Shown here: one piece after another, positions 44,044 to 52,252 of the stretch | Numbering within the stretch: position 1 is the stretch's first letter | Layout: every line of letters starts with the position of its first letter | Assembly: GCF_003931875.1 (NCBI RefSeq) | Contig: NZ_CP034245.1 | Span: forward strand, 1,178,001-1,242,000 | Direction: 5' to 3' | Source: Microbacterium sp. 10M-3C3 | Lineage (GTDB): Bacteria > Actinomycetota > Actinomycetes > Actinomycetales > Microbacteriaceae | Length of the DNA: 64,000 nucleotides | Notes under the pieces: generated by a model | Seen by the model: the letters and a program-made list of their open reading frames with translations, nothing else | What the model was told of the DNA's origin: nothing | Database searches by the model: none | Made by a program: the position numbers and the translations under genes

Positions 44044-44355
44044 TCAGGAACCCGAAGTCGCCGGGGAAGTCGCGCCGCTCGACGTCGATGATGCCGAAGA
44101 CCCGGATGCGGCGCCACTCGACGCGCTGGAGCCCGACGACGCCGCATCCGACGAGCCCTTGTCGCCGGAGGCGCCGCCGCTGCGGGAATCGGTGCGGTAG
44201 AAGCCGGAGCCGTTGAACGTCACGCCGATCGAGCCGTACTCCTTGCGCAGGGCGCCGCCGCACTCGGGGCACACGGTGAGCGCGGGCTCGGAGAAGGACT
44301 GCACGGCGTCGAAACGGTGACCGCACTGCTTGCAGGCATAGGCGTAGGTGGGCAT
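44044..44355 (-). CDS. FmdB family zinc-ribbon protein
   Basis: A 103-residue protein. Residues 1-50 form the FmdB zinc ribbon with C8xxC11 (YACKQCGHRFD) and C29xxC32 (VCPECGG), followed by FNGSGFYRTDSR. The last 45 residues are almost all Ser, Ala and Gly, a low-complexity tail. The family is often next to mscL and 5-FCL in Actinobacteria, as here. Possibly regulatory; not shown. Confidence 0.93.
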   Translation of the reverse strand: MPTYAYACKQCGHRFDAVQSFSEPALTVCPECGGALRKEYGSIGVTFNGSGFYRTDSRSGGASGDKGSSDAASSGSSASSGAASGSSASSTSSGATSPATSGS

Positions 44356-44368
44356 GGGTTCCTCGGGT

Positions 44369-44965
44369 TCAGCGATGCGCGGGGGAGAAGGTGACGGTGC
44401 GCGTCGGGGTCACGACGCCGGTCACCGGCTGGTCGTGCACGTCGCGCGGCACGTCGTCGACGAGTTCGGAGTCGAAGATCACGGCGTAGACCGGCGGGCA
44501 GTGCTCCATCGAGCCGATCGTCTTGTCGAAGTATCCGCGGCCCCACCCCAGCCGCATCCCGCCGGCGTCGACCGCGGCGGCCGGGATGACGAGCAGGTCG
44601 ACGTCGTTGACGGCGATCGGCCCGAGCACCTCGCCGACGGGCTCGGGCATGCCGAGCAGCCCCTCGGTGATGTCGAGGTCGGGGCTCGCCTCGGTCCAGT
44701 CGAGCAGGCCGTCGGCGCGCGTGATGGGAAGGAGCACCCGGATGCCGCGGGCCACGGCCGCTTCGACGAACTCCCGCGTGCCCGGCTCGGTGGAGGTGGA
44801 GAGGAAGCACGAGATCGATCGCGCGCCGAGGCGGTCCAGCAGCGCGTCGAGCTGCTGACGGATGCCCTCCTCGGCCCGCGCGCGTGCCGCATCCGACAGG
44901 ATCGAGCGTCGCTCGCGGAGGTCGGCGCGCAGCGCGCGCTTCGCCTGGTCGATGGGGTCGGGCAC
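44369..44965 (-). CDS. 5-formyltetrahydrofolate cyclo-ligase
   Basis: A 198-residue enzyme converting 5-formyl-THF and ATP to 5,10-methenyl-THF. Motifs: AKRALRADLRERRSILS (N-terminal basic nucleotide-binding helix), FLSTSTEPGTREFV, VIPAAAVDAGGMRLGWGRGYFDKTI and AVIFDSELVDDVPRDVHDQPV. GTG 44965 gives the family length; ATG 44995 would add ten unconserved residues. It is divergent from galU. Confidence 0.93.
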   Translation of the reverse strand: MPDPIDQAKRALRADLRERRSILSDAARARAEEGIRQQLDALLDRLGARSISCFLSTSTEPGTREFVEAAVARGIRVLLPITRADGLLDWTEASPDLDITEGLLGMPEPVGEVLGPIAVNDVDLLVIPAAAVDAGGMRLGWGRGYFDKTIGSMEHCPPVYAVIFDSELVDDVPRDVHDQPVTGVVTPTRTVTFSPAHR

Positions 44966-45049
44966 GCCTCGATTGTAGGCGGCGACGCGCAACATACCGC
45001 GCGGTTGGACGTCACGTACCGTTCACATCCTTACCGCTACCCTGTCCTC

Positions 45050-45940
<891 letters not shown>

Positions 45941-45963
45941 CGCCGTCTCGACAAGGGGGTGGC

Positions 45964-46593
45964 GTGGACCTCTCGATCCCGCGGCACCATGGGCCCATCG
46001 CCATTCGGCTCGTGCGGGCCCGCGACGCGCGCGCCCTGCAGAACGAGCTGCTGACCAACCGCTCGTGGCTGAAGCCGTGGGAGGCGACGAGCCCCGACGG
46101 ACCGGTCTCGTTCGACATGCGCCTGGGCATCCGCCGGCTGCTCCAGCAGCACCGCGACGGCCAGGGCGTGCCGTTCGTGATGGAGTACGACGGCGAGATC
46201 GCCGGGCAGCTGAACGTGTGGGGCATCGCGCGGGGCTCGCTCGCGTCGGCCACGATCGGCTACTGGGTGAGCGAGCGCTTCGCCGGCCGCGGCATCACGC
46301 CGACGTCGGTGGCGCTCGCGACCGACGCGTGCTTCGACGAGATGCGCCTGCACCGCATGGAGATCTGCATCCGGCCCGAGAACGCGGCCAGCCTCCGTGT
46401 CGTGCAGAAGCTCGGCTTCCGGTACGAGGGTCTGCGCCGCCGCTACATCCACATCGACGGCGACTGGCGCGACCACTACGCGTTCGCGCTCGTGCGCGAA
46501 GAGGTTCCCGGCGGCGTGCTCAACCGCTGGCTCGAGGGGCGCGTGCCCCCGGATGCGGCGTTCGTGCCGCCGTCCGACCGGCTCAACGCCTAG
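45964..46593 (+). CDS. RimJ-like GNAT N-acetyltransferase
   Basis: A 209-residue acetyltransferase of the RimJ/RimL group: AIRLVRARDARALQNELLTNRSWLKPWEAT, IGYWVSERFAGRGITPTSVALATDACF (acetyl-CoA loop RFAGRG) and RPENAASLRVVQKLGFRYEGLRRRYIHIDGDWRDHYAFAL. It probably acetylates protein N-termini such as ribosomal S5. GTG 45964, 23 bases after galU, suggests one transcript. Confidence 0.93.
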   Translation: MDLSIPRHHGPIAIRLVRARDARALQNELLTNRSWLKPWEATSPDGPVSFDMRLGIRRLLQQHRDGQGVPFVMEYDGEIAGQLNVWGIARGSLASATIGYWVSERFAGRGITPTSVALATDACFDEMRLHRMEICIRPENAASLRVVQKLGFRYEGLRRRYIHIDGDWRDHYAFALVREEVPGGVLNRWLEGRVPPDAAFVPPSDRLNA

Positions 46594-46653
46594 GCGTGGG
46601 GGATTCGCCCGCGAACGACCCGCGGCCGGTTCGGGCGGGCCTAGCCTGACGGT

Positions 46654-47520
46654 ATGCAGGCAGGCTTCCACTTCTGGAACTTCTCCGTCCCCGGGGCTCC
46701 CGAGTCCCTCCCCACCGTCCTCGCCGACACCGCCCGCGCGGCCGAGGCCGGCGGCTTCACGCAGTTCACCGTCATGGACCACTGGTTCCAGATGGACCGC
46801 GTCGCCCCCGCGACCGAGCCCATGCTCGAAGCGTTCACGACCCTCGGCTTCCTCGCCGCACACACGTCGTCGATGCGCATCGGCCCGCTCGTCACCGGCG
46901 TCACCTATCGCTACCCCGGACTGCTCGCCAAGATCGTCACCACGCTCGACGTGCTGAGCTCGGGCCGGGCGATGCTCGGCATCGGCGCCGCCTGGTACGA
47001 GCGCGAGCACCATGCGCTGGGCGTGCCCTATCCCGCTCTCGCCGAGCGCTTCGAGCGGCTCGAGGAGGCGCTCCAGATCGCGCTGCAGATGTGGAGCGAC
47101 GACGACGGGCCCTACGAGGGCACGCACTACCGGCTGGCGGAGACGCTCAACAGCCCGCCCGCGATCCAGCGGCCGCATCCGCCCATCATGATCGGCGGCA
47201 AGGGCGAGAAGAAGACGCTGCGCCTGGCCGCGCAGTACGCGCAGATCATCAACCTCACGACCTCCGACCCCGCCGAGGTCGCGCACCTCCTCGACGTGCT
47301 GCGCGGCCACTGCGACCGCCTCGGCACGGACTACGACGCGATCGAGAAGACCGTGATCGCGAGCGCGGCCGATCCGTTCGACGCCGACTTCCTGCCGCAG
47401 ATGCAGCGTCTCGCCGACCTCGGGATCACGCAGGTCGTGCTCGGCACACGTCCGGCCGACCCGGTCGGCTGGGTCGAGCGGCTCTCTGAGGGGATCGTGC
47501 CGAAGCTCGCGGAGCTGTGA
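46654..47520 (+). CDS. LLM-class F420-dependent oxidoreductase
   Basis: A 288-residue TIM-barrel of the luciferase-like family: HFWNFSVPGAPESLPTVLADTARAAEAGGFTQFTVMDHWF, GPLVTGVTYRYPGLLAKIVTTLDVLSSGRAMLGIGAAWYEREH, and RPHPPIMIGGKGEKKTLRLAAQYAQIIN. The subgroup (F420-dependent TIGR03560-like) uses reduced F420; substrate unknown. Start ATG 46654. Confidence 0.93.
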   Translation: MQAGFHFWNFSVPGAPESLPTVLADTARAAEAGGFTQFTVMDHWFQMDRVAPATEPMLEAFTTLGFLAAHTSSMRIGPLVTGVTYRYPGLLAKIVTTLDVLSSGRAMLGIGAAWYEREHHALGVPYPALAERFERLEEALQIALQMWSDDDGPYEGTHYRLAETLNSPPAIQRPHPPIMIGGKGEKKTLRLAAQYAQIINLTTSDPAEVAHLLDVLRGHCDRLGTDYDAIEKTVIASAADPFDADFLPQMQRLADLGITQVVLGTRPADPVGWVERLSEGIVPKLAEL

Positions 47521-47614
47521 CCGCCGCCGTGTCGGCGGTGTGATCTACGATCCGCGCGCGACACGCGCTCCGGATGCAGCGGCGCAGCCGCCCGCGTCGC
47601 ATACCGTATGTGGC

Positions 47615-48559
47615 ATGGGCGGGCAGGTGTTGGGCGGTGGTGTGATCGTCGCCGTCGCCGTCGCGCTGTGGCTCATCTACCTGCTGCCGTCGCTGCACAG
47701 CCGGCACCAGTACACGTCGGCGGAGCGCAACGCCGTGCGCCTCAACCAGGCGCTGCGCGTCCTCGCCGAGACGAGTGAGACGCCGGGCGAGGTGCGCCTC
47801 GAGCTCACGGCGCGCACCGCGCTCGCACAGCAGAAGCTGGCCAAGCGCGCGCAGGCGGAGAAGGAGCAGGCCGAGCTCGCCGTCGCGCGCGCCCGCCTCG
47901 AGATCGCCAAGGAGCAGGCCGCCGCCGAGCGCGAGCTCGCGAAGGCGCAGCGCGCCGAGGCGATCGCCACCGCCCGCGCCGAGCGCGCTGCCGCTCACGC
48001 CGCCCCCGCTGCGCGGCGCGCGCGGGTGCGCCGCCGCATCCGTCTCGCGACCACGATCGTCGCCGTGGTCGCCCTCGCGACCGCGGGGGTCGGCGCATGG
48101 CAGATCGTGCAGGCCGGCGCGGCGACCCTCGCGTGGGTCGGCGGATCGACGTTCGTGGCCGCCGCTCTGCTGCTGCAGCGCATGTCGCGCGTCGCCGTCC
48201 GCGCCGAGCGACGTGAGAGCGCGGCCCCGGCCGTGCGCGTCGCGCAGGTCGTCCCCGACGTCGCGCTTCCCGCCGACCGCGCGGCGACGTGGACGCCGCG
48301 CGAGCTGCCCAAGCCCCTCGCCTCCTCCGTCGGCTCCCGCGCGGCCGCCGTGCTCGACGAGCGGGACGCCCGCGAGGCACTCCACGCCGCGGCGCGCGAA
48401 GAGGCTGCGCGCGAGCTCGCCGCGCAGCAGCAGCCGCCCTCGATCGACACCGCGCGAGTCGCCCGCGCGTCGGAATTCGGCCGCATGGGCGACGTCGACG
48501 ACGCCGAGATCGAGGCGCACGTGCGCCGGCTCCTGGCACGTCGCGCCGTCGGTGCGTGA
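47615..48559 (+). CDS. Actinobacterial membrane protein with coiled coil
   Basis: A 314-residue protein. Helix 1 spans residues 9-26 (GVIVAVAVALWLIYLLPSL). A conserved HQYTSAERNAVRLNQALRVLAETSE segment is followed by an Ala/Glu/Arg coiled coil (70-135) and two close hydrophobic helices (about 150-188). A variable tail ends EIEAHVRRLLARRAVG. It resembles uncharacterised proteins found downstream of galU in Microbacteriaceae; role unknown. Start ATG 47615. Confidence 0.85.
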   Translation: MGGQVLGGGVIVAVAVALWLIYLLPSLHSRHQYTSAERNAVRLNQALRVLAETSETPGEVRLELTARTALAQQKLAKRAQAEKEQAELAVARARLEIAKEQAAAERELAKAQRAEAIATARAERAAAHAAPAARRARVRRRIRLATTIVAVVALATAGVGAWQIVQAGAATLAWVGGSTFVAAALLLQRMSRVAVRAERRESAAPAVRVAQVVPDVALPADRAATWTPRELPKPLASSVGSRAAAVLDERDAREALHAAAREEAARELAAQQQPPSIDTARVARASEFGRMGDVDDAEIEAHVRRLLARRAVGA

Positions 48560-48615
48560 GCCCGCCCGCGTCGGGGGACCGGCCGCGAGCGTGATAATGT
48601 AGACGGGTTGTTCAG

Positions 48616-48688
48616 GGGCCTGTGGCGCAGTTGGTAGCGCGCTTCGTTCGCAATGAAGAGGTCAGGGGTTCGAATCCCCTCAGGTCCA
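48616..48688 (+). tRNA. tRNA-Ala (anticodon CGC)
   Basis: Acceptor GGGCCTG/CAGGTCC with the G3-U70 identity pair of tRNA-Ala, D stem GCGC/GCGC, anticodon stem CTTCG/TGAAG with loop TTCGCAA, T arm AGGGG-TTCGAAT-CCCCT, discriminator A. CCA is not fully encoded. Confidence 0.97.
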
Positions 48689-48696
48689 CCGATGTG

Positions 48697-48730
48697 AAAA
48701 GGGCTCACCCGCAGGGTGGGCCCTTTTCCC
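48697..48730 (+). terminator. Terminator after tRNA-Ala
   Basis: AAAAGGGC-TCACCC pairs with GGGTGGGCCCTTTT and is followed by CCC. Suitable for both the tRNA and the convergent cupin gene. Confidence 0.88.
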
Positions 48731-48780
48731 TTCCATGCGCGCCGTGTCCGCAGGAGCGGTGGCGCGCCGCCCGGTGGCGA

Positions 48781-49464
48781 TCAGGTGGCGTCGTCGCGCC
48801 GCTTCACGATCACCGTCCGCTGGGTGATGACGGGCAGCTGGGCGAACACCGACTCGTCGACACCGAAGACGGCGGCCAGCACGTGCGGCGGCATCGACGA
48901 GATCGACTGGGCGAGCGGCACGTCGTCGAGGGGCTCGGCGGAGTCGGCATTGAAGACGATGAGGACGAGGAGGTCTTCGGTGTCGCTCGCGTTCTCGAAG
49001 TAGTGGAAGTGCCCCTGCGGAGCGAAGATGACGTCTCCGGCGCCGCCCTCGAACACGTCCTGCGTCGAGTTGGGGCCGACGAAGCTCCACCGAACCCGCC
49101 CCGAAAGCACGACGTTCATCTCCCACGCGCTCGGGTGCCAGTGCGGCTCGCGAACGCCGCCGGGGTGCAGACGGGCGAGGTAGACCGCGCCCTTCTGCTG
49201 GGTCAGGATCGGCCAGACGCCGGAATGGGCACCCTGAAGGCTGCCGCCGTCGAAGTTGTCGGCAGGCGCTGCCTGGAGGTGGAACAGGTGCGGGTGGTCG
49301 GGATCGACACCGCCGGCCGGCCGGTAGTCGCTGGGGGAGAGCCCCAGCCACGGTGTTCCGATGCCCTCCGTCTGGGGCGCGGGCGTGGGAGCGGGGAAGC
49401 CGGTCTGCGAGAGTTCCGGTGCCGCAACGTTGCGTGAATCGATGTCGGGCTGAAGGTCGCTCAT
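48781..49464 (-). CDS. Cupin protein (oxalate decarboxylase-like)
   Basis: A 227-residue single cupin. Motif 1 is GGVREPHWHPSAWEMNVVLSGRVRWSF (ligands H-W-H, Glu) and motif 2 GDVIFAPQGHFHYFENAS, both with intact metal ligands. The N-terminal 75 residues are a Pro-rich extension. Similar to bicupin oxalate decarboxylase domains, but a single copy, so enzymatic activity is uncertain. Start ATG 49464 with GAGAGGAATCACC upstream. Confidence 0.88.
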   Translation of the reverse strand: MSDLQPDIDSRNVAAPELSQTGFPAPTPAPQTEGIGTPWLGLSPSDYRPAGGVDPDHPHLFHLQAAPADNFDGGSLQGAHSGVWPILTQQKGAVYLARLHPGGVREPHWHPSAWEMNVVLSGRVRWSFVGPNSTQDVFEGGAGDVIFAPQGHFHYFENASDTEDLLVLIVFNADSAEPLDDVPLAQSISSMPPHVLAAVFGVDESVFAQLPVITQRTVIVKRRDDAT

Positions 49465-49550
49465 GGTGATTCCTCTCTCCGGGCGTCGCAGGCCCGATCC
49501 GCTTGTCATCGTCGCAGGCCCGACGCGCGCATGACCAGGGTTCGTCGAGG

Positions 49551-49655
49551 CCCCCCTTCGACAAGCTCAGGGACCCCTTCGACAAGCGCAGCGACTGCCT
49601 CCGACACGTTCAGGGACCGCCTTCGACAAGCTCCGGGATCGGTTCCGACAGCGCC
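49551..49655. repeat. Cluster of degenerate CTTCGACAAGCTCAGGGA repeats
   Basis: Within the 301-bp gap between the cupin and polysaccharide genes, about five degenerate ~22-bp units follow each other. The best is CCCTTCGACAAGCTCAGGGA; others read CTTCGACAAGCGCAG, CTCCGACACGTTCAGGGA, CTTCGACAAGCTCCGGGA and GTTCCGACAG. Related sequences are dispersed in many high-GC genomes. The rest of this gap holds the promoter at 49701. Confidence 0.9.
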
Positions 49656-49700
49656 CACTTCGCGTCGGGGACGCCCGATGTCAAGGCCCCGGCGCGGTTG

Positions 49701-49728
49701 TTGAGAGCTTCCTGTGAGCGCGGATAGT
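49701..49728 (+). promoter_or_regulatory. Probable SigA-type promoter of the polysaccharide operon
   Basis: TTGAGA (49701-49706), 16 bases, GATAGT (49723-49728). Predicted transcription starts near 49735, about 30 bases before TTG 49766. This makes the in-frame GTG at 49727, which lies inside the -10, unlikely as a start. Confidence 0.6.
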
Positions 49729-49765
49729 GTCGAAAGCGAGCTCGTCACCGACTGAAGGGGCCACG

Positions 49766-52252
49766 TTGGAAGGTGCGCACTCGCGGTTCCGTCGCGTCTT
49801 GGCGGCCGTCGCGCGCCTGCTCCTCGGGGTGGCCCTCGGCGCCGCGCTGGTCGCCGGCGCGACCGTGCCGACCCACGCGGCGGCGGACCCGAAGTCGTCC
49901 ACGGCACAGGATCTGGTGCCGTCCGAGGGCGCCTACTTCGGCTCCATCCTCGACTGGAGCAGCGACTCCGTCGCCGACCAGGCCGACCGGCTCGGCTCGC
50001 CCGCTGCCGTGTACCAGCACGAGGCGGGGTACCCCCTCACCGCCCCCGAGAAGGACTATGTGCGGCAATTCTTCTCGCAGACCGCGTCGGCCGGTGCCGT
50101 CCCCCTCCTGGCCATCCGCCCGTCCGTCGCCCTCGGCGACCTGACGGAGGCCGACGCCGAGCGCCTCGTCGACGACCTGGAGGAGATCGCGGCGCCCGCG
50201 CGCGCAGGCTTCTGGCTGAGCTTCGCACCCGACATGAACGTCCCGTGGGTCGAGTGGGGGCAGCGGCCCGACGACTACCGCGCCGCCTTCTCGCAACTCG
50301 CCGACGTCGTGCACGAACGGCTTCCCGGTGTCGGCATGCTGTGGTCGCCGTTCTGGGGCGGCGACTATCCGTTCAGCGGCGCGCGCGCCGCATCCGGAGC
50401 CCTGGCCGCCGCCGACACCGACGGCGACGGCGATGTCGACGGCTCCGACGACTCGTACGCGCCGTACTACCCCGGCGACGACGTCGTCGACGGCGTGGGG
50501 CTGTCGGTGTACCACGACAGCTCGGGCGGCGGCAGCCCCGTCAACACCGTGCCGGCCGACGGCGAGTTCGTGGCGCGGCTGACGGGGTCGGACGGCGCGG
50601 CTCCGGACTTCTACGGCACCTACACGAGCGCCACCCGACCGCTGCTCGTCGAGACGGCGGCCTTCTCGAGCCCTGCCGCGGGCGGCCCCGGTGAGCTCGC
50701 GATCAAGCAGGCGTGGTGGCAGCAGATCGAGGCGGCCATCGCGCCGGGACAGCTCGAGCGGCTGCGCTCGGTGGTGTGGCGCGACACCGGCACGACCCGC
50801 GGCGCCGTCGGCGAGACCGTCATCGACTGGTCGATCACGCTCGGAGCACCGGCGGTGCGCGAAGCCTTCCGCGCGAGCCTCGCCGATGCGGCGTTCGTGC
50901 TCGGCCCCGTGCGGGAGCCCGTCGAGGCGAGCGCGGCGGGATCGCGCGAGGGGCTCCGGCTCGACGGCGTGCTCGCGTGGGTCGTCGTCGCCGTCGTGGC
51001 CGCGGGCATCGTCGTCCTCACGGTCGCGGCGCTGCGTCGCCGCTCACCCGGCCGCCTCGCGTACTCCGGTTCGCCGTCGCGCGACGCGCGCATCGACCTG
51101 CTGCGCGGCATGGCGATCGTCTTCGTCGTCATCAACCACGTCGGTCTCGTCTCGCTGCTCCAGGACGTCACGCAGGAGTTCCTCGGCGTCGTGTCGGGCG
51201 CCGAACTGTTCGTGCTGCTCTCGGGCGCGGTGCTCGGCCTCGTCTACCGGCCGAAGCTCGTCTCGGGGGGCATCGGCGAGGTCATCATCCGCACCGGCCA
51301 GCGCGCGTGGAAGCTGTACTACACGGCGCTCGCGGTGGTCGTGCTCATCTTCTTCCTCGCGCTCATCCCGATCCTGAACGGAACGGTCGTGACGACGTTC
51401 ACCGACCAGGGCACGGGTGCTGCGGGGCAGAGCGCCACCGGTCGCGTCTACGACCTGTACGCGAGCGCCGACGCGCTGCTGCGCTACCCCGTCGACCCGC
51501 ACGCCGTCGTCGACTTCCTCCTGCTGCGGATGGGCCCGTGGCAGTTCAACGTCATGGGCCTGTACGTGGCCCTGCTCGTCGTCTCGCCGCTCGTGCTGTG
51601 GGCCCTCGGGCGCCGCTGGTGGCCGTGGGTGCTCGGCATCAGCCTGGCGCTCTACGTCGTGGGCCTGACGACCCGGTTCCGCCTGCTGCCGTCGCAGTTC
51701 GAGGACTCCTTCCCGCTTCTGGTGTGGCAGCTGCTGTTCGTCGGCGGGATGACGGCGGGCTTCTACCGGCGGGAGATCATCGCGTGGTTCTCATCGCGCG
51801 CCGGCAAGGTCGTGCTGTGCGCGCTCATCGTGGTGGCGGCGGTGCTCATGGTGTTCTCGTGGAACAACCCGTACACGTCGAGCTCGCTCGACGTGCGGCT
51901 CGCCATCGTCCCCGACAACGTGTTCCGCGCCGTGTACGGCCTGCTCTTCGAGCGGACATACCTCGAGCCGGGGCGCCTGCTGAACGTGATCGTGCTGCTC
52001 GTCGCGCTGTACGCGCTCCTGACGGCGTACTGGCGTCCGATCGAGCGGACGCTCGGATGGTTCCTCATCCCGCTCGGACAGGCCACCCTCTACGTGTTCA
52101 TCATGCACGTGTTCTTCGTGCTCATCGCCGCCAGCATCCCGAGCCTCCGGGAGGGGAACGTATGGATCAACACGCTCGCGAACCTGGTCATCCTGGCGCT
52201 GCTGTGGGTCATGGTGCGCACCCGGTTCCTGTTCCGGCTGGTGCCGCGATGA
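49766..52252 (+). CDS. GH26-like glycosidase / OpgC-type acyltransferase fusion
   Basis: An 828-residue protein from TTG 49766 (AAGGGG upstream). It has a signal or anchor helix (10-38). The GH26-like extracytoplasmic domain (about 50-390) has WLSFAPDMNVPWVEWG, YPGDDVVDGVGLSVYH and RPLLVETAAF. One linker helix follows (about 410-435), then an OpgC-type membrane acyltransferase (440-828) starting ARIDLLRGMAIVFVVINHVG with about ten helices. The GH26 acid/base Glu of HEMN is Asp156 (PDMN), while the nucleophile candidate E296 is kept. A DxDxDG calcium-loop-like segment (218-229) is inserted. It probably trims and acylates the polymer made by the next gene. Confidence 0.85.
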   Translation: MEGAHSRFRRVLAAVARLLLGVALGAALVAGATVPTHAAADPKSSTAQDLVPSEGAYFGSILDWSSDSVADQADRLGSPAAVYQHEAGYPLTAPEKDYVRQFFSQTASAGAVPLLAIRPSVALGDLTEADAERLVDDLEEIAAPARAGFWLSFAPDMNVPWVEWGQRPDDYRAAFSQLADVVHERLPGVGMLWSPFWGGDYPFSGARAASGALAAADTDGDGDVDGSDDSYAPYYPGDDVVDGVGLSVYHDSSGGGSPVNTVPADGEFVARLTGSDGAAPDFYGTYTSATRPLLVETAAFSSPAAGGPGELAIKQAWWQQIEAAIAPGQLERLRSVVWRDTGTTRGAVGETVIDWSITLGAPAVREAFRASLADAAFVLGPVREPVEASAAGSREGLRLDGVLAWVVVAVVAAGIVVLTVAALRRRSPGRLAYSGSPSRDARIDLLRGMAIVFVVINHVGLVSLLQDVTQEFLGVVSGAELFVLLSGAVLGLVYRPKLVSGGIGEVIIRTGQRAWKLYYTALAVVVLIFFLALIPILNGTVVTTFTDQGTGAAGQSATGRVYDLYASADALLRYPVDPHAVVDFLLLRMGPWQFNVMGLYVALLVVSPLVLWALGRRWWPWVLGISLALYVVGLTTRFRLLPSQFEDSFPLLVWQLLFVGGMTAGFYRREIIAWFSSRAGKVVLCALIVVAAVLMVFSWNNPYTSSSLDVRLAIVPDNVFRAVYGLLFERTYLEPGRLLNVIVLLVALYALLTAYWRPIERTLGWFLIPLGQATLYVFIMHVFFVLIAASIPSLREGNVWINTLANLVILALLWVMVRTRFLFRLVPR

